A DNA stretch of 9,030 nt, from contig JAZKYL010000106.1 of assembly GCA_045612105.1 (NCBI GenBank), positions 1 through 9,030 on the forward strand, read 5' to 3'. This stretch comes from SVTX01 sp045612105. GTDB lineage: Bacteria; Bacillota; Clostridia; Oscillospirales; CAG-272. Position numbers and translations under genes: made by a program. Shown in pieces: positions 6,481-9,030 of this stretch (its first letter is position 1; each line of letters opens with the position of its first letter). The notes under the pieces are model-generated. The model ran no database searches. It was not told where the DNA came from and saw only the letters and a list, made by a program, of their open reading frames with translations.

Positions 6481-6509
6481 TTGACAAAAGATGCGTTTCG
6501 TCATATAAT
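6481..6509 (+). promoter_or_regulatory. Perfect-consensus sigma-A-type promoter
   Basis: TTGACA (6481-6486) and TATAAT (6504-6509) match both consensus hexamers exactly with a 17-nt spacer. It drives the DUF1934 gene, with a predicted leader of about 32 nt. No operator-like repeat is visible, so strong constitutive expression is the simplest reading. Confidence 0.88.
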
Positions 6510-6547
6510 AGTATATTATATTTGATTTTACAAGGTTAGGAAGAAAA

Positions 6548-7126
6548 ATGATATACTCATCGGGAGAAAAAAGAAAAGAAATATCCTTAAAGATAAAAAC
6601 GCTTATAATCGACGAGGAAAGCCCAAATCTTATAGCCGAGGAGCTTGAAAGATTACTTCTCAGAGCTATGCGGGATGAACTGACCGAGGATGAGATAAAC
6701 GACGCCCTTGGCGATGACGCCACCGACGAGATAGAGCTCTGCACCGAGGGATTTATTGAGACAAACTCTCAAGGACAGATAGAAATATCCTATATGGAGA
6801 ACGAGGACGACCCTCAGCTGAGGACCAAGTCAAAGATCATTTTCCATCCCGAGGAGCCTTCTCTTGTAATAATGAGCAAGGAGGGGGCTATCAGCACAGT
6901 GCTGTCCTTTGAGGAGGGGAAGACCCACATCTGCGCTTATGACACACCCTTTATGCCTTTCAAGGTCTACGTCACCACAAGGAAGCTTGTCAACAAGCTC
7001 ATTGAGAGCGGCAAAATGAAGCTTGACTATATTCTTAACATAAACGATACCGACCCACAGCATTTTATCATTACTATCACCTTGAAGGATGCGCCCGAGG
7101 ATCTTTTGAGGGGCGCAATTTCGTAA
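6548..7126 (+). CDS. DUF1934 (YwiB-like) beta-barrel protein
   Basis: A cytoplasmic protein of 192 residues with no signal peptide. From about residue 60 to the end it follows the DUF1934 pattern: EGFIETNSQGQIEISYMENE from 67, then an arginine/threonine turn (92-93), a basic/hydrophobic strand LVIMSKEGAISTVLSFEEG (106-124), TPFMPFKVYVTTRKL (133-147), and the closing strands KLDYILNIND (158-167) and HFIITITLK (172-180). This family, represented by B. subtilis YwiB, has a small lipocalin-like beta-barrel; its molecular role is not known to me. Family members are usually nearer 140 residues. Here an acidic, probably helical insert (about 22-60) separates the first strand (11-21) from the rest. 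The ATG at 6548 has an AGGAAG site (6538-6543). YwiB often lies near argS in other Firmicutes, but that partner is not in this window. No clear terminator follows; only a 6-bp stem (7091-7096/7111-7116) lies at the end of the gene. Confidence 0.85.
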   Translation: MIYSSGEKRKEISLKIKTLIIDEESPNLIAEELERLLLRAMRDELTEDEINDALGDDATDEIELCTEGFIETNSQGQIEISYMENEDDPQLRTKSKIIFHPEEPSLVIMSKEGAISTVLSFEEGKTHICAYDTPFMPFKVYVTTRKLVNKLIESGKMKLDYILNINDTDPQHFIITITLKDAPEDLLRGAIS

Positions 7127-7211
7127 AGTGAGTTGTGTTTGAGCCATATGTGCACAAAAACGGGTGAAAAACAAAAAATATGAACTTTTTTGCAATTTTT
7201 CGTCAAACCTC

Positions 7212-7240
7212 TTGCAAAATTCACTTTAGCGTGCTATAAT
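7212..7240 (+). promoter_or_regulatory. Putative gdhA promoter
   Basis: The boxes are TTGCAA (7212-7217), a 17-nt spacer, and a consensus TATAAT (7235-7240). The start is predicted near 7247, giving a leader of about 100 nt, the longest in the window. The -35 box lies inside the motif TTGCAAAATTCAC, which recurs almost exactly in the leader (7296-7308). Confidence 0.75.
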
Positions 7241-7274
7241 ATTTTCATTAAAATAAGAGCTGATTTGCGAAATC

Positions 7275-7308
7275 GTGAAATTTTATTCTAAAAAGTTGCA
7301 AATTTCAC
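7275..7308 (+). promoter_or_regulatory. Inverted repeat in the gdhA leader
   Basis: GTGAAATTT (7275-7283) pairs perfectly with AAATTTCAC (7300-7308) around a 16-nt loop. In RNA this is an AT-rich 9-bp stem about 25 nt upstream of the ribosome binding site. In DNA it could be a dyad operator. No T-run follows, so attenuation is not indicated. Confidence 0.45.
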
Positions 7309-7346
7309 AGATCCGCCCAAATTTATATACGAAAGGAACAATTATT

Positions 7347-8693
7347 ATGTCCAAGTATGTTCAGAACGTTCTTGCGGATCTTATCGCAAAGAACCCCGGT
7401 GAGCCTGAGTTCCATCAGGCTGCAACAGAGATCCTTGAGTCTCTTGAAGTAGTTTTTGAAAAGCATCCCGAATACGAGGCTGCAGGTCTTCTTGAAAGAT
7501 TTGTTGAGCCCGAGAGAACTATTATGTTCCGTGTTCCCTGGGTTGACGACGCAGGTAAGGTGCGCGTTAACAAGGGCTACCGCGTTCAGTTCAACAGCGC
7601 GATCGGTCCTTACAAGGGCGGCTTCCGTTTCCATCCCACTGTAAACCTTTCTATCCTCAAGTTCCTGGGTCTTGAGCAGATCCTCAAGAACAGCTTGACC
7701 AGCCTTCCCATCGGTGGTGGTAAGGGTGGCTCCGACTTCGATCCCTCCGGCAAGAGCGACGGAGAGATCATGAGATTCTGCCAGAGCTTTATGAGCGAGC
7801 TTTACAGACACATCGGTCCCAACGTTGACGTTCCCGCAGGCGACATCGGTGTTGGCGCGCGTGAGATCGGCTATCTCTTCGGTCAGTACAAGAGACTTCA
7901 GGGCGCATTCGAGAACGGCGTTCTTACCGGTAAGGGTATTTCCTACGGTGGCTCTCTCATCCGTCCCGAGGCAACAGGCTTCGGCGCGGTTTACTTCGCA
8001 CAGAAGGTTCTTGAGCACTTCGGCGACACCATCGAGGGCAAGACAGTTGTAGTTTCCGGCTTCGGTAACGTTGCTTGGGGCGCAGTTAAGAAGGCTACCG
8101 AGCTTGGTGCGAAGGTAGTTGCTATTTCGGGTCCCGACGGCTATATTTACGACGAGAACGGTGTTTCCACCGATGAAAAGATCAACTTTATGCTCGAAAT
8201 GAGAGCAAGCGGCAGAAACCGCGTTCAGGACTATGCAGAGAAGTTTAACGTTCCTTTCTTCGCTAAGGAAAAGCCTTGGGGAATTAAGGCTGACATCCTT
8301 ATGCCCTGCGCTACCCAGAACGAGGTCGGCATGGCAGAGGCTGAGAAAATCGTTGCTAACGGTGTGAAGTACTACATCGAGGTATCCAATATGCCTACCT
8401 CTAACGACGCGCTGAAGTACATACAGGATGCGGGTGTTACCGTTGCTCCCTCCAAGGCAGTTAACGCAGGCGGTGTTGCGGTTTCCGCACTTGAAATGTC
8501 TCAGAACAGCCAGAGACTTGCTTGGTCTGCCGAGGAAGTTGACGCAAAGCTTAAGACTATTATGTCTAACATCCACGACAACGCTGCGGCTGCGGCTGAA
8601 GAGTACGGCTACGGCTATGACCTCTGCAAGGGCGCGAATATCGCCGGCTTCAAAAAGGTTGCCGAAGCTATGATGGCTCAGGGTATAGTTTAA
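7347..8693 (+). CDS. gdhA: Glutamate dehydrogenase (hexameric, probably NAD-linked)
   Basis: The protein has 448 residues, the usual size of small hexameric GDH (about 445-450). It interconverts glutamate and 2-oxoglutarate plus ammonia in the cytoplasm; in gut clostridia it often serves glutamate fermentation as well as nitrogen assimilation. The substrate-binding lysines are Lys90 (in GPYKGGFRFHP) and Lys114, and catalytic Lys126 sits in PIGGGKGGSDFDP (121-133). Asp166 is in DVPAGDIGVGAREIGY (161-176). The Rossmann fingerprint is GFGNVAWG (238-245). The C-terminal hinge block NAGGVAVSALEMSQN (373-387) contains Ser380 and lies close to the substrate site. SGPDGYIYDENG (261-272) matches, from memory, the coenzyme-specificity loop of the NAD-dependent C. 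symbiosum enzyme, so NAD is favoured over NADP; this is an inference. The ATG at 7347 has an AGGA site (7334-7337) at 9 nt; an in-frame GTG at 7275 lies in the leader hairpin and lacks a site. Confidence 0.97.
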   Translation: MSKYVQNVLADLIAKNPGEPEFHQAATEILESLEVVFEKHPEYEAAGLLERFVEPERTIMFRVPWVDDAGKVRVNKGYRVQFNSAIGPYKGGFRFHPTVNLSILKFLGLEQILKNSLTSLPIGGGKGGSDFDPSGKSDGEIMRFCQSFMSELYRHIGPNVDVPAGDIGVGAREIGYLFGQYKRLQGAFENGVLTGKGISYGGSLIRPEATGFGAVYFAQKVLEHFGDTIEGKTVVVSGFGNVAWGAVKKATELGAKVVAISGPDGYIYDENGVSTDEKINFMLEMRASGRNRVQDYAEKFNVPFFAKEKPWGIKADILMPCATQNEVGMAEAEKIVANGVKYYIEVSNMPTSNDALKYIQDAGVTVAPSKAVNAGGVAVSALEMSQNSQRLAWSAEEVDAKLKTIMSNIHDNAAAAAEEYGYGYDLCKGANIAGFKKVAEAMMAQGIV

Positions 8694-8704
8694 GTTTTTA
8701 ATAT

Positions 8705-8792
8705 GCGAGGGGGAGGAGAAAACCTTTTTGAAAAAAGGTTTTCTCCTCCCCCTCACGCTCCCCCGCCACTTTCCAAAAAATTTCAAAAAGGG
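8705..8792. repeat. Dispersed palindromic element, copy B (likely gdhA terminator)
   Basis: A perfect palindrome of two 23-nt arms (8707-8729 and 8732-8754) with TTTTTGAAAAA at its centre forms a stem of about 22 bp. It begins about 12 nt after the gdhA stop codon. A CGCTCCCCC block and an A/T-rich tail ending AAAAAGGG follow, as in copy A (2899-2978). The perfect complementarity contrasts with the bulged copy A. It probably works as a bidirectional terminator or transcript stabiliser. Its spread to two gene ends in 9 kb points to a repeat family. Confidence 0.75.
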
Positions 8793-8822
8793 AATAGTTT
8801 GAGTCGAAAAATTAACGGGGAC

Positions 8823-8902
8823 GCGAGGGAGGCGCGGATGCCTCCGGCGGCGAGCTTTTTGAAAAAAGCTCGGCAAAAACTTTCCCCCCAAAAAAGGGAA
8901 AG
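8823..8902. repeat. Hairpin cluster related to the dispersed palindrome core
   Basis: Three hairpins lie in succession: GGAGGC/GCCTCC (8828-8833 with 8840-8845), CGAGCTTTTT/AAAAAGCTCG (8851-8860 with 8863-8872), and CTTTCCC/GGGAAAG (8880-8886 with 8896-8902). The middle one has the same TTTTTGAAAAA centre as copy B but short, different arms, so it may be a third, decayed member of the family. The cluster also includes the GCGAGGGAGG string (8823-8832) seen at the left end of copy A. Confidence 0.5.
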
Positions 8903-9030
8903 ATTTCACCAATGCTGTCATTTGAAACCATATTGATTTGAACCGAAGTTTATCTTCTATCAGTGTTGTTACTTCGGGCACAAGTGCCCTCGTTGGTGTA
9001 TAGGAAACTCTTTTGATTAAAGAGTTTTCA
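8903..9030. other. Right-edge non-coding DNA with small inverted repeats
   Basis: I cannot support a gene here. CCGAAGT (8943-8949) pairs with ACTTCGG (8971-8977). GGGCAC/GTGCCC (8976-8981 with 8984-8989) is a perfect short palindrome that overlaps it, so the two are alternative pairings. AAACTCTTT/AAAGAGTTT (9005-9013 with 9019-9027) is a 9-bp hairpin at the window edge. The minus strand stays open from the edge inward and would read as a plausible peptide (TPTRALVPEVTTLIEDK around 8941-8996), so a gene remnant or a translated repeat entering from the right is possible. Confidence 0.35.

Noticed and set aside
7275..7346. Upstream GTG start for glutamate dehydrogenase
   Set aside because: The codon is inside the leader hairpin and has no ribosome binding site; the ATG at 7347 begins MSKYV, as in known clostridial GDH.
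8703..8936. Plus-strand open frame of 77 codons after gdhA
   Set aside because: It lies wholly within the palindromic repeat and hairpin cluster and has a low-complexity peptide.
7323..8981. Minus-strand open frame of 552 codons opposite gdhA
   Set aside because: It is antisense to a highly conserved enzyme gene and the palindrome; only its first 30-50 codons at the right edge are left as an open question.

Overview
The window looks like chromosomal DNA from an anaerobic, gut-type member of the Clostridia (Oscillospirales or a relative). This is inferred from the class II AsnRS, a glutamate dehydrogenase that from memory closely resembles the Clostridium symbiosum enzyme, a mini-RNase III and a YwiB/DUF1934 protein (both Firmicutes families), AGGA-type ribosome binding sites, sigma-A-like promoters with 17-bp spacers, and dispersed palindromes rich in G/C runs with a TTTTTGAAAAA core. 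There are no tRNA or rRNA genes, insertion sequences, CRISPR arrays or phage genes that I can see.

Layout from left to right. 1-114: two terminator-like hairpins for the minus strand. 115-615 (-): cyclophilin-type peptidyl-prolyl isomerase. 616-913: an intergenic stretch dominated by an array of nine different small hairpins at about 20-nt pitch (719-895). 914-1291 (-): mini-ribonuclease III (mrnC) with a GTG start. 1292-1493: divergent promoter region. 1494-2888 (+): asparaginyl-tRNA synthetase (asnS). 2889-3202: a terminator-like dispersed palindrome, then a promoter with an inverted repeat. 3203-6430 (+): a 1,075-residue secreted lipoprotein with a Thr/Glu-rich stalk, one N-terminal beta-sandwich-like region, four diverged repeats and two Cys/His modules. 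6441-6477: a classic terminator. 6548-7126 (+): DUF1934 protein behind a perfect-consensus promoter. 7127-7346: gdhA promoter and structured leader. 7347-8693 (+): glutamate dehydrogenase. 8694-9030: no gene that I can support; it holds a second copy of the dispersed palindrome and several further hairpins.

Most genes appear to be separate transcription units: asnS, the lipoprotein, the DUF1934 gene and gdhA each have their own promoter-like sequence. The exception may be mrnC and the isomerase on the minus strand, because I see no clear promoter for the isomerase and the hairpin array sits between the two. The metabolic genes are housekeeping. The least ordinary elements are the hairpin array at 719-895, which lies right behind the gene for a double-strand-RNA endonuclease, and the modular lipoprotein, whose function I cannot name.
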